64,000 nucleotides of DNA from positions 186,001 through 250,000 of the forward strand of contig JACVRA010000258.1 in NCBI GenBank assembly GCA_019828545.1. The letters run 5' to 3'. Both the position numbers and the translations under genes were made by a program. This DNA comes from Paracamarosporium sp. OC-R06-R3. Taxonomy: Eukaryota > Ascomycota > Dothideomycetes > Pleosporales > Didymosphaeriaceae. Positions 44,752-55,901 of this stretch are shown piece by piece (within the stretch, counting starts at the first letter, position 1; every line of letters begins with the position of its first letter). The notes below the pieces were generated by a model that saw nothing but the letters and a program-made list of their open reading frames with translations, was not told the origin of the DNA and made no database searches.

Positions 44752-45144
44752 TTACAGAAAACATGATATATTAATCAAGAACGGCTTCCCACTCCTAACC
44801 AAGCCTCGACGTGAATGAATCAAGAAAGTTAGAAGTTTTTCTAAAGTCATGAGCGCTAAATACTCTGCTTCTTCTTTCTTGATCTTTGCATATCTTTCTA
44901 CTAGATCCTGAGACAAGATACTGCATAGCCTTGGGTCTTCCTCGATAGCTCCAATCGCCTCTTTCAGGAAGCATGGCAGTCTTTGCGAGATTCCCAATTC
45001 CTCTCGTATGGGGTCCGTCATTAGACTAGGAGACATCTGACTATCTCCCCATATTAATTTCTGAGCCGACCGTATACTGTCGATTCCAGCGGCGATAAGA
45101 GCAGCGAGTGTTCTGCTGCTGGTGCTCGTACCCTGCCTCAGCCC
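44752..45144 (-). pseudogene. Relic of the C-terminal part of a glutamine-synthetase-like enzyme
   Basis: A minus-strand open frame (131 codons including the stop) reads TLAALIAAGIDSIRSAQKL, then QRLPCFLKEAIGAIEEDPRL and LSQDLVERYAKIKKEEAEYL. These are the LAALIAAG-type helix and the LP-x-L-x-EA-x-ALE-D ... LVERY-x-x-K-x-E block at the C-terminus of GS-family proteins. The frame is closed directly upstream by TAG at 45147-45145, and nothing like the ATP-binding or substrate loops is found in the next kilobase in any frame. So about two thirds of the gene is missing. The surroundings are A/T-rich. A short functional protein is unlikely because the active site is absent. Confidence 0.6.
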
Positions 45145-46521
45145 CTAACAGCATCACTCACAGCGCAAAGCCCCCGTGATGATTCTAAGATTGATTGTTG
45201 ACATTGCGGCGATCCTGATGAGGAGCTTTATGAAACCAAGATAATCGCACGTATTGTGCGATTCAATAACTAACGCCGCAGCTAATTAGTTATAGCGCTA
45301 GATGCGGTGTAAGCAAGCCCCTGCGACTGATGTGAGCCAATAACAATGAACTGTGTGTATAGGATGTACATGCATGAAATCGTTTTTGATTCTCTTAACA
45401 CTGTCAATCTAGTAGTTAACCCTGAAAATGGTGCTCCCTGTTCGATAACTGGATGGTATGAGCATAAGGATACTATAATCGAGCACAGTGCAAAGTCGTA
45501 AGATTTCTTGTTTTCTCTAGCAGATATTCCGGTGGGCCACGCACTTGCCCAATGTCCCCTGTGGATACTGTGTCTGGCCCACTTGCATTGTGTTGACCTC
45601 GGTGCATGTAGAGCTACAAAAGCAGTTTAGTGCAATCCAGATCGAGCAGTCCCACGCCACCTACATATGCCTTCGTACACCAAGAACATAGACACGATAC
45701 CCACTAAACGTATTGCTACGCATAAATCGACATCAATGTCAACAAGAAGCCTTGAGGCGCTCAAAGAACGAAGCACGAATGCACAAAGCGTCCGATATCG
45801 TTTCGCATGCTTAAGATAAGCAAGTCATCGGCCGGATCTTGCCTCCCTAGGAAAGATGAGGCGGTAACTAGCATGACTATCTCCCGAACGACCCACAAGT
45901 TGAAAGGCGTGAGCACGGTCATCATTTAGTGCGACAACGTGTTCTGCGAGCGACACATCCGAGTCGGTCTGGCATCGGCATAGAGCGGAAGCGCTAGCAG
46001 AACGAAACGCGACGAACCACGACCGTCTGCAAATTTTATTTTGCAGTTATCACAGAAGGCAAACTATGTGATGTAATGTTCTCACGTAGATATGGCATAC
46101 GCAAAATTAATGCAAGTTCGACCTAGAATAATCATATGCAAATCACAAATAGTCACAGCAGAAACTAAGCCATCCAGATCGAAACAATGTCGGAGCAGCT
46201 TCGCTCTAAGAAGGAGAATTGACCAGAACATCCGACCACAACGTCATGCCGGCCCGCCCTGCGCCTTTCCCGCAACCGATCTCTGCACCAGTGCGCACCA
46301 AGTGGAGATCCGCAGAGCCTCAACGGACCTTATCTGTCAACAGGTCCTAGCAGGAATGCTGACAGACATGCAATTTTTATTGCAATGACGCATTTCGGGT
46401 AGTTGCGACTATAATACATCATGGTCTAAACAGTTTAATATGAGGCGTAGTTTTGCTTCTGAGCTTCTCTTCGTTGTCACGACTCCCTGGCAACCACAGA
46501 GTTGCTTATTTTAAAATCAAC
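45145..46521. other. Intergenic, upstream of the MFS transporter
   Basis: No gene supported and no further recognisable GS sequence. Moderately A/T-rich with promoter-like composition in the last 100 bases. Confidence 0.5.
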
Positions 46522-48309
46522 ATGTCTTATTATGGCAGATCCTTTAAAGCCCCTCGATCGAGGCCAGCCTCTCTCGCCTCAATGAGAGCCAACTCAGTCG
46601 GTTTCTTTTCTCCTGAGGCCAGACAGCAATCGATATCGGGCACTCCACGTGCTGTCTCAATGTCTGCAGCACCTACTCCTGTGACACATTTGTCACGAAC
46701 CAACAGCGAGACCAAGAAAGATGCTTCCGAAGCAAACTCCTTCAGCTCGGGGCCGTTCCTTAACGAAAAGGGCGAATCGAAGATCGGACGGATCGTAGGC
46801 GGCAAATACATCGACGCGGCAAACGAAGAGATTGACGCAGATTGCGGACCCATCACAACAGTGGACATCGACATGCCGCTTACCCTCACCGAGATAGTCC
46901 GCCATAATGACAACGAATATATCGTCCTCACGTTCGCGACCGGCGACAAGCAGAACCCATTCAACTGGAACCCATGGTACAAACGGGGTATCAGCACGAT
47001 GCTGAACCTGATGACTTTGTTCATCGGACTTGCGACAACCGCGTATAGCTCGGGTATTAGCAGTATGTGTGCCGAGTTCGGCGTACCCACCATTTTCGGT
47101 CAGCTCGGGCTGTTCACATTCAACATGGCGTGCGCGATTACACCCATGGTCCTGGCACCACTATGCGAGCTCGCTGGCCGCAAGGTTGTCTATGCTTCAG
47201 CCTTCCTCTGCTTCTCGCTGCTTTTCATTGGACTCGCCTTGGCAAAGGATATCAGCACTATCATCGGACTGCGCCTACTTCTTGGCTTGTTCGGATGTGT
47301 TGGAACTATCTTGGTCGGCGGTACGTTCGACGACATGTACGAGCCGCATAAGCGTGGGCGACCGATGGCCATGTTCAGCTTCGTCGCCATCTTTGGTACC
47401 GTCGCAGCGCCGATCTACGCCGGCTTCATCGACCAATCTATTGGATGGAGATGGATCGAAGGCATTCAAGGACTGGCTAACGTGCCGCTTCTAATCGCCG
47501 TCTTCCTCTTCTTCCCGGAAACACGCGGAGGTGTGTTCCTACACAAGCGCGCCAAAGAGCTTCGTAAAGCTACCAATGACGAACGTTACGTCGCCGAGGA
47601 TGATATCTATACACCTGACCTGAAGTCTATGCTGCGCGCTTCTTCTGTCAAGGCCATTCGTATGCTTGTCACTGAGCCTGTTGTCTTCGCCTTCGGTATG
47701 TGGATAGCGTTCTGCTGGGCCGTTGTCTTCCTCTTCTTATCCGTCATCCCTATCACCTTCTCCGAGAAGCGCAACTGGTCTGAGGGCGTGAGCGGTCTTC
47801 CATACATTTCGCTTGCAGTCGGTACATTCCTTGGCTGGGCCGCGCATCACCTTCAGATGCGCAAGTACGATCGTATGCAGGCCGATCCCAATGTTCAGAT
47901 CGTGCCTGAGCACCGCCTATACGGTGCGATGTACGGTGCTGTCTGGCTTCCCGTTGGTCTCTTCATCTACTCTTTCACACAGTATGGAAATCTAATATGG
48001 GTCGGTCCAGTGATTGGCCTTGCACCGATCGCTTTCGGTATCTACTTCGTTTTCGAGAGCACGTACAGCTATACTGCAGACTGTTATGGGGAGAACTCTT
48101 CATCAGCGATTGCAGGACAAGGACTGATGAGGAACACTCTGGGTGCGGTCACGCCTCTATTCGCAAATGCCTTCTTCCATAATGTGGGCAGTCAGTATGC
48201 AGGTCTTATTCTAGCACTGTTCGGTACATTTCTCAGCATGATTCCGTTTGTCATGTTCAAGTACGGCCATCAACTGAGAGCAAGGAGCAAGCTAGCGAGA
48301 GAGTATTAA
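46522..48309 (+). CDS. MFS transporter, DHA1-like drug:proton antiporter type
   Basis: Single exon, 595 residues, with a long Ser-rich cytosolic N-terminus (about 150 residues, including a repeated RxxS look) and about twelve hydrophobic segments from residue 160 on. NPFNWNPWYKRG before TM1 and ELAGRKVVY (the G-R-K loop of motif A) are typical of the fungal FLR1/polyamine-type DHA1 group, as are FFPETRGG after TM6 and the large central loop. The C-terminal STYSYTADCYGENSSSAIAGQ motif is widely shared in this group. Upstream in-frame sequence from 46453 lacks an ATG. It is convergent with the AtuA-like gene, with only 86 bp between stop codons. Substrate unknown; a small acid or drug are both possible. 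Confidence 0.9.
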   Translation: MSYYGRSFKAPRSRPASLASMRANSVGFFSPEARQQSISGTPRAVSMSAAPTPVTHLSRTNSETKKDASEANSFSSGPFLNEKGESKIGRIVGGKYIDAANEEIDADCGPITTVDIDMPLTLTEIVRHNDNEYIVLTFATGDKQNPFNWNPWYKRGISTMLNLMTLFIGLATTAYSSGISSMCAEFGVPTIFGQLGLFTFNMACAITPMVLAPLCELAGRKVVYASAFLCFSLLFIGLALAKDISTIIGLRLLLGLFGCVGTILVGGTFDDMYEPHKRGRPMAMFSFVAIFGTVAAPIYAGFIDQSIGWRWIEGIQGLANVPLLIAVFLFFPETRGGVFLHKRAKELRKATNDERYVAEDDIYTPDLKSMLRASSVKAIRMLVTEPVVFAFGMWIAFCWAVVFLFLSVIPITFSEKRNWSEGVSGLPYISLAVGTFLGWAAHHLQMRKYDRMQADPNVQIVPEHRLYGAMYGAVWLPVGLFIYSFTQYGNLIWVGPVIGLAPIAFGIYFVFESTYSYTADCYGENSSSAIAGQGLMRNTLGAVTPLFANAFFHNVGSQYAGLILALFGTFLSMIPFVMFKYGHQLRARSKLAREY

Positions 48310-48395
48310 ATATGCCAGTAGATAAACGTATCTAGCAGCAATGACATCGTCTTACATGATCGGACTGTTCAACGGGGTTGATATAGTAATTTGAA

Positions 48396-50532
48396 CTAAA
48401 GCTTCTGTTTCTCGATTCGACTCTTTTTCCGACCTTCCAAAAATACAACAGGCACATCAACGACAACATCCCTCAGCCAATCGCCTATTCCTTTCGCGAA
48501 TGAGTCCAGTCTTGAGCTTCCACTCACACCCCTCCCCAAAATCCCATAGACCACAAAATGGACCGCCAATATACCAGGAAACTCGACTCTTTCTACGTGA
48601 AAAGCATCTTCCCAACTCTCACCCATTATTTGTTTCAGCTTAGCGATAGTCAAAAAAGAACGCAACCAATCCCATGCCTGCGCATAGAGCGGAGAAGACG
48701 GAGCGTACGAGGAGGGAAGCCCAGTAGGAATGAAGAATCCGATATTCGCATTAGCACCTTTATCTCCAGAGCGTGCAAGAACGACATCGCCTAAACGAGC
48801 AGGTATAGTAGGTCCGAATCTCGAAAGTGGAATCGGCGAAGTGGTCTCATAGGATACGCGTTTCGCCAATGCCTCGAATCGTGGAGGCGGAGTCGTCGGT
48901 ATACTTGTCGTGCGTACTTCCACACCGCTTCTCGATGGCTCAAGGAAATTAATGGATGTTTTCAGCTGCGATTGTGGGTATATGGCTGGGTAGTACGAAA
49001 TATACCGTTTTGGGATTGCGGTTCGATGGTCCGATGTAGAATGGTAGCCCGAAAATATTTGCATACCGAATTCACTGAGTAGTCTTGCGAGACCCATGTT
49101 CATCTTTGGGTCGCCGCTCTCGGCAAATATGCGTAGGTATGTGGTGCTTCTGAGCTGGCTCTTTGGATTTGGCTCTGGGATGCCGATGCGTTGGAATTCC
49201 AGCACGTCGAACTTGTCGTGAATGCCCAGACGCCTCAACCCGAACCTAATCATGCGTTCGCAAAGGTCAAATTTCTCGGCTGTGGCGTACCCTGTGGCGT
49301 TGATGACAATCTCAGATTGGTAGCCTGCGTTGTAGAAAATAGCGAGCTTGGTTGTGGGTGGAGGAGGAGCACCTTTGATACCCCATAGTCGGACACTAGC
49401 ACCGTGATCAGTATGATTCACTACACCTTCTGAAAAATCAAGCCTACCGGTTCTTACTTTCCTGTCTCACTCGAACATCATCCAAAATAGCTTTCACGTC
49501 GCTGTTCAGATACACATTGCCTTGCAATTCGTATAAGAACTGACATTTGACTGTATCTTCACTTACAAAACCGTTCTTCGCGTCATGTTTCGTGATCACA
49601 CAAGTGCCGTCTTTTTCTACTTCAGCGATACCAAAGGTAATGTCGTAGAGGGTGTCAAAATCATACTCGGTAAACCCAGCAAAATTAGCTCCGGTGACAT
49701 AGCCAGAGCATTCGATCAGGTGGCCCGCGATGAGTGCTCCAGCTAGTCGATCATAGTCAGTGTCAGACCATGAGTACCAATACCATGCGGCACCGATGAC
49801 CTGCTATAATGTCAACCCAGCTGTCGCATGCCCAGAGAGACACTTTTGCTCTACTACGTACTGGGCTCGCATCAGCTACTCTGCCTGCGATTATGATATC
49901 TGCACCTGATTCAAGGCCCTTGACAATTTCTCGCGCGCCCAAATACGCATTCGCGCTGACAATTGGCTTATCTTGCTTCTCTAGTAGATCAAGCGTGTGA
50001 TTCGCATACTGAACCTCACTGTTATCCGAATCAAGATGCGGCGGTAACCCCTTCGATCGTATCTCCTTCATTTCCTCGAAAAGGTCATCTCCAAGAACAT
50101 ATGCGACTTGGAGATCAAGTCCTTTCTTGGATACTAACTCTTGCACTTTCTCTGCTAAACCCTTGGGGTTCTGCGCACCGCCATTGACGATGACTTTTAT
50201 CCTTTTCTCTGCCAAGATGTCTATAGTTTGTTCGATGCCATCCCAGCATGTTTGCTCCCACCCTGGATGTTTCCCTGCCGCATGCGCCTCAGCGTTCTCT
50301 GCGATGTTTACTTCAGCCAGATAATCACCCGTGATGACATCTACATCCCCGAGCTCGGCTTGGTACCTCATGTGATAGCCAGGATCAACTAGAAAATGGT
50401 CAGCGTATGTAGAGGGTTCGCGCGATTGCCTAGATTGGGTAACGCGCCTCTATAGCCCGAGCAGTTTGCGATCCTAACAGAACGTGTGCCACGCTGCGAA
50501 GTCCATCTTGTGCCATAATGTGACTGAGACAT
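48396..50532 (-). CDS. AtuA-like (DUF1446) protein, acyclic terpene utilisation family
   Basis: Four exons: 50532-50448, 50388-49862, 49800-49448, 49395-48396; summed 1965 nt, 654 residues. It starts MSQSHYGTRWTSQ, then VRIANCSGYR | VDPGYHMRYQAELGDVDVITGDY, matching the DUF1446 start. Later motifs: VIVNGGAQNP, GRVADASPVIGAAWYWY, GCVITKHDA-type, IKGAPPPPTTK, and a C-terminal AtuC-like domain (RSGDKGANANIGFF). In Pseudomonas, AtuA/AtuC belong to citronellol/geranyl-CoA catabolism; the biochemical role is unsettled. The first intron (50447-50389) begins with GC, not GT, and no GT donor keeps the frame. The next gene, divergent, is a CoA-transferase, which fits an acyl-CoA pathway. Confidence 0.85.
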
Positions 50533-51166
50533 TTTTGTTTTGCCTGTTTGTCAAATGTAACAAGTAAAATAAACGAGCGCGCAAGGCCGAATGCGGGGCG
50601 TAGAAGGACCGGACGTTACGCCTCTGTACTGTCTCAGACGATTGGATGGTTGCAGCTGTCAGATAGGGTATTATCTGGATGATGAATGACGTTAGAAAGT
50701 TCAAAACTTAATTTAATTCCGGCTTTTCGCACTCATATACCTGGTGCCATCGTGCTGTTTGCCGTGGTACTCTCTACTACTCCACTCCAGTGCGGGGACC
50801 CTGCTGCCTTACAACCTCGCTCGGCCGGCCCCGGTAGTTGAGACTCGTCTAGCGCGACTCGAGACCTACATGCAAGGCTGACACAAGATCGTCAAGAGAG
50901 GCCAATACCAACGTTTGTACCCGTTTCATCAAGGGAGAAGTATCCAAGCGAAGGAAATCCTTAGAGACCAGATTACGCGTCCTGGTACCTAGGTCCATGA
51001 TCTAACCGAGGGAACTCGCTACGACCATAGTAAACCGGAAGACCACGGCTACGGGACGAACATCAAAAAGCTTTTACCACGATTCCATTCCGAGACTTGG
51101 GTGCCATATTCAAAATTTGAGGCATAATCCATCTCCAGGGTGCGAGCTGGTCCTAAATCGTTCAAG
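50533..51166. promoter_or_regulatory. Divergent region between the AtuA-like and CoA-transferase genes
   Basis: 634 bp holding both promoters. No specific operator recognised. The arrangement allows co-regulation. Confidence 0.5.
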
Positions 51167-52961
51167 ATGGCGACAAACGGCAATGGGTACTCGCAAGATG
51201 CAGCGACATATTCCATCCCCTTAGAAACTAAAAAGATATTCCGCGAAGGTATCCTGAACAACCAACTCATCACACCCTCGCTTCCAAGAGAAATCGAAGA
51301 ATGCGCACAAAAAGTCGAATTCGTCGGTACGGACAAGCCCAGCATCCCCATAAACTGGCGTCTCGCAGAGAGTATCTCAGCACTCAAAGGCCTGGAAGCA
51401 GCAATGATCAATGTTCTCTTGAAGCGAAAATACGGAATAGAGCCGCAAAAGGCTGTCATCGACACTGACCACGCCCAACTCTTCATTATGTCCATTCTGC
51501 TCTGGACCCTTGATCCGAAGGGCAAAGCCCTTACCCTCGCCTCAATCCGCACTCCTGAGGGCAAAGCCGAATTCGACACCTACTTTAAAGACTGCGACCT
51601 CTTCGAACGCGGTCCAGACCCGTACAAAAATTCCGCAACGAACATCTACCGCTGCAAAGATGGTCGCTATTTCCACATCCACGGCAGCATGAATCCAGCC
51701 CCGACTCAGGACAGTTTGGGTCTTCCGCATAGCATGAATGTCGCTTCAGCAGAAGACTCGTGGAAACCGTACGAAGAGAAGGTTGCGCAAGTTGACTCGG
51801 AGGAAATGCAGAAGCTTGCGAGTGATGTGTACAAGCAGGCTGGTACTATCTGTTGGACGATCGACGAGTATAAGAACAGTGAACATGGAAAGGCAAATGC
51901 GCATGTGGGTCTGTATGAAGTTCATCCCGTGAAGAACGAAAAGCAGCCGCCGTGTTGGTGGCCCGGGATACCGGAAACGTCTGCATCGCGGCCTCTTGCT
52001 GGGCTCAAAGTCGTCGACTTGACGAGGGTGATCGCTGCGCCTGCTACTACGCGTGGCCTAGCAGAACTAGGGGCTAGTGTAATGAGAATCACTGCTTCTC
52101 ATATCGAGGATATGTCGGGATTGCATTGCGACCTTAACTGGGGTAAATGGAACGCCCATCTGGATTTCCGGGAGGAAGCGGATCGAGAGAAACTTCGTGC
52201 GCTTGTTCGCGAAGCAGATGTCGTAGTTCAAGGCTATCGGCCTAGTGTGCTTGACAAGTATGGTTTCTCGCTTGATGGCCTTTTGGAGTTGACCAAAGAT
52301 CGAGAACGCGGATTGATTGTAGTTCGAGAGAACTGCTACGGCTGGCAAGGGCCGTGGTCCTACCGCAGTGGCTGGCAGCAAATCTCGGATGCTAACGTTG
52401 GTGTATCCATGGAATTCGGTCGAGCGATGGGCAACGATGAACCAGTGACTCCCGTTTTTCCAAATTCGGATTTCTGTACTGGCACCGCTGGAGTTGTCGC
52501 GGTGCTAGACGCAATCCTCCAACGCGGCGCAGATGGCGGTTCCTACAAGGTCGACGTAAGTTCCTACCCCTACTCTAGCAGTTCAGCCGCTAACTTCTCA
52601 GATCGCGCTAAATTACTATTCCCAATGGCTCGTAAACAGCGTGGGTACATACCCATCATCTGTGTGGGAAGATGTCTGGACTCGCAACGGCAGACAAGTC
52701 TTCCGCCATTACCACAACATGCCCTACACTTTAGTTCGTTACATGGCGATGCTCAAGCAAAACTCTGGCCCTATCATCTTCAATCCAGGGTTCTTTGAGG
52801 TGAGACATTCTGGAGCAATTGGAAAGGATGTAGCGACACCGAAACCGATCATTCAATTTCCTGATGGAAAGGTGCAGTTAAAATTCAATGTTGGGACGAG
52901 AGGGAATGGTGTAGATCAACCGAGGTGGCCAGAGGATCTGATGACGGAGGTGGTTGCATAG
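51167..52961 (+). CDS. CaiB/BaiF-type (family III) CoA-transferase
   Basis: Two exons: 51167-52555 and 52602-52961, 46-bp intron, 582 residues. This is the long fungal form: an N-terminal half resembling the fold (INWRLAESISALKGLEAAM, DTDHAQLF) and a second half with the clear family III signature RPLAGLKVVDLTRVIAAPATTRGLAELGA, VVVQGYRPSVLDKYG and DFCTGTAGVVAVLDAIL. Family III enzymes move CoA between carboxylic acids through an Asp-anhydride intermediate; the Asp in the DLNWGKWNAHLDF region is the likely area but the exact residue is not clear by eye. Gene neighbours (AtuA-like, MFS) suggest a small carboxylic-acid or terpenoid-acid degradation cluster. Substrate unknown. Confidence 0.88.
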
Positions 52962-53501
52962 CAGGCTACACAGAATATGTCGGTGGCTGGGACGACATCT
53001 TTGATACAGTACTGGTAGTATCTATCATCATCCATAGATGCACCTGTACTTCTATCTTGACCCAATTGACATGAAGTGAGATGACCGATTATGCATCTAG
53101 ATCCGATGTACGAAACTTGTCAAGTCATACAACGTCTGCCCCGCTCTTCCTACGCGCTAAAGGCCATACGCGGCCACGCTTCACGCTTTCACGTGGTCTA
53201 GCCCCGAATTCCGAGTCCCGCACGGCATGAGCCTACTATGGAGTCAGGCATTGGAGCCAATGAGAGACAAATTTACACGAAGATCTCGAGTATTGACACG
53301 CGGACCCCATGCCCTTCATCGGTGTCGCATTGCGCCTTCAGCCCAGCTTCCTCATACGGATCCATATGAGTCAAAGGATGAGTCAAAGGCCAACTGGTAT
53401 TGCGTTATAAAAAACAAAAACATAAATACAGAAACAATTTACTTCCAAAAATCCAACTACCAGCATTCGAAAGAACCCATCAAAAACTCCAAACGCACAA
53501 C
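52962..53501. other. Intergenic
   Basis: 3' flank of the CoA-transferase and promoter of the GNAT gene; A-rich just before 53502. Nothing else recognised. Confidence 0.5.
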
Positions 53502-54271
53502 ATGAGCCCTCCAACAGCACCAGTCCTTGAAACGGAGCGCCTCCGCCTAATCTTTATATCAGACACATCCCTAGAAGGCGACCATGTAAAATGGTTCCAC
53601 GCAAACTGGGTCGACCCAATGGCGACGGCCTGGAGGTACCATTGTCCCCTCTTGCTTCTATCCCCCATTCTGTCTTTCCAAAACTAATCCCACCCAGCCT
53701 CCACGGCAAATGCAACACCCTGGAAGAAAGCCAAGCCTGGTTCAAAGAACACCTCGAAACATACGACACAATAACCTACATCGTGTTCGAAAAGAAAGAC
53801 GCCGAAGGAAAAGAGCTAGCATACCCAGGCGAATTAGTCGGCCAGGTGGTCCTGCGCACGCAAGCTCAAGGTCCCAAGCTTCATCCTTTCTCGCCCCAGG
53901 CCATCCCCTATCCTACCTCGGACCAGACTCCTACAGACCCTGCGACCCCTCCTCTCTCTAATCTAGAAACTTCAAAGCCGCTTAATCTTCGCTCGATTGG
54001 ATACTCATTTCTCCCTGCTGCGTGGGGGAAGGGGTATGCTACGGAGGCTTCTAGAGCGACGTTAGATGCTTATAGGGAGGCGACGAAGGAGGCGAGGGAG
54101 AAGGGTGATGAAGTGTATTATGTGGAGGCTCTCTGGGGCCCGGAGAATGCAGCAAGTGGGAAGGTCTTGGAGAAGTTGGGGTTTCAGAAGATTGGGTATA
54201 GGGAGGAGGGGAAGGTGTGGTTGGCGGGTGATTGGAGATATGGGTATAATGTCTACGGCTTATTCTTGTGA
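53502..54271 (+). CDS. GNAT-family N-acetyltransferase (RimJ/RimL-like)
   Basis: Two exons: 53502-53635 and 53698-54271, 62-bp intron, 235 residues. PVLETERLRL at the start is the usual first strand of RimJ/RimL-type acetyltransferases. The acetyl-CoA region reads SIGYSFLPAAWGKGYATEA (Q/R-x-x-G-x-G/A variant GKGYAT), followed by ALWGPENAASGKVLEKLGFQKIGY, the classical N-x-x-S-x-x-V-x-E-K-x-GF block. A Pro/Ser-rich insert of about 40 residues lies before the catalytic core. Substrate unknown; may acetylate a protein N-terminus or a small amine. Convergent with the next gene (126 bp between stop codons). Confidence 0.88.
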
Positions 54272-54397
54272 GACATTGCATGGTTCATGATGTCAGAGTC
54301 GACGAGAGTGAGGGAAAACCTGCGATTGAAGATATTCAACATATATATACCAATTGATGATGGTGTAAATTTTATAAGATAATGGGTATCCGTGAAC

Positions 54398-55604
54398 TTA
54401 TTCAAGCACCCTGCTCTCACCGTTCCCAACGTCTTCAAAATGCACGTCTTCAAACTCATCATCCATGTTTCTGTCTTTACCGTCTACCATCGTTCTCGCT
54501 TCCCTGAGTGCTTCTTCTAGGGTCCACACCTTACGCCGCAGGAACCACGCCACCAGACCGCCTCCTTTCTTCACCTCATCATGTGTGGCAACCCAGTATT
54601 TTGAGCGCAACATGCGTTGTGCAAGTACGCCATTCTTCGCGCCAAGATTGAGTTGCTGCGCCGCCGATATCGAGACATCGTGTAGACCGTGCAAGAACGC
54701 GAGAGTGTGTATGGGCGGTTCGGCTTTTGCGACTGCTTCAAGTGACTCGTAGGGTACACCATGTGGAGTATATATGACGCACTCGGCTGCATCAGAGTCC
54801 ATCGAAGAAGGATCTTCCTCGCCATAGATCGAGAGCGAAGCGCGCTTCTTCGATGTTGGAGGGGAGAAAGCGTGCGGTGCGAACGTTATGAGGAGCGCAG
54901 AGTGGTAGTATAGCGCGTCGCCCGATGCTGTGAGTCGCGATATGCTCAGCCATGCTGGTAATGGGAGCAGCGAGTAGTCATGCCAGTCGGGGTTCTCGGA
55001 CGTGAACGTTGGGGTGGTGACAACGGTGCGGAAGTGGTTGAAGCTAGAGATGAGCTTTGCTGCTTGCTACGCGCACAACGTTAGTTCTTCCTATCCTCCA
55101 AAGTGTAGTCGTAGTTATGCGCACCTCTGTCGCAAAGACAGGCACATCTGGGTGAACCTCCAGCAAAGTTTCCTTATGGCAATGGTCCGTAAACTCGTGG
55201 CTTATAGCGACGGCATCAATAAACGTCTCTACACCCGGAGCAGCCTCCAAGTTGCTAGTTCTTCCTTTCCCTAGTCGCAATCCTCCCGCCAAAATCTCAA
55301 TCTGCCTCGCAACCTCCTCTACCTCTGCAATCGTCTTCACCGCGCTCTCTGTTGCATGCCATTGTTGCGAAAACCACTTCGCAACATCTGATTGTCCACC
55401 CTGCAGCCACGGATCGATCAAGATGTTGTAGTAGATGCGGCTTCCATGCCTGACGGCCGAGGCAGGGCGTGGGATCTGGAGCAACCAAGATGTGTCGGCG
55501 TTTAGGTGGTGGAGAATCGGGCGGCGCGTCGCGAGTTTGCGGACCATGGCATCGCGAATCTCGAGGTGCAGTTGCGCTGATGGCGCATCTTCGTGCGCGT
55601 CCAT
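54398..55604 (-). CDS. Metallo-beta-lactamase-fold protein with altered zinc motif
   Basis: Two exons: 55604-55125 and 55066-54398 (intron 58 bp, donor GTGCGC), 382 residues. ADTSWLLQIPRP and YYNILIDPWLQGG are the first strands of the UlaG-like MBL fold. The usual H-x-H-x-D-H motif reads HEFTDHCH (136-143), with Phe138 in place of the second His. PDVPVFATEQAAKLI and SLYGEED-like strands follow, then CVIYTPHGV and LHGLHDV, which could carry further ligands. Similar fungal proteins are uncharacterised hydrolase-like enzymes. A one-metal or inactive site is possible. Start at MDAHEDAPS is the only reasonable ATG. Confidence 0.72.
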
Positions 55605-55901
55605 GGTGGATTGTCACGGAGGCATCGCGTGTGAAAGTGTGGAGAGGGTGGCGACGCGTGGCAGCATGTGGTGGGAGATGCATGCACGCTAGTGGGTGAA
55701 TTGATGACGCACGGATGGATGAGGCAGGTGCGGGCGCTTGTCTTGACATCAACATCATGCGCATCATACGCATCGCTTCATTGTACCTTGCTATGTAATA
55801 TTTGTATTGTCCAAATTTGAACATTACCACCCGGGAATTTACCGTAAGCGGTCTCCAGCCGCCTTTTGTATGGAGAAGATAGACATCGCAACGGCAACGC
55901 A

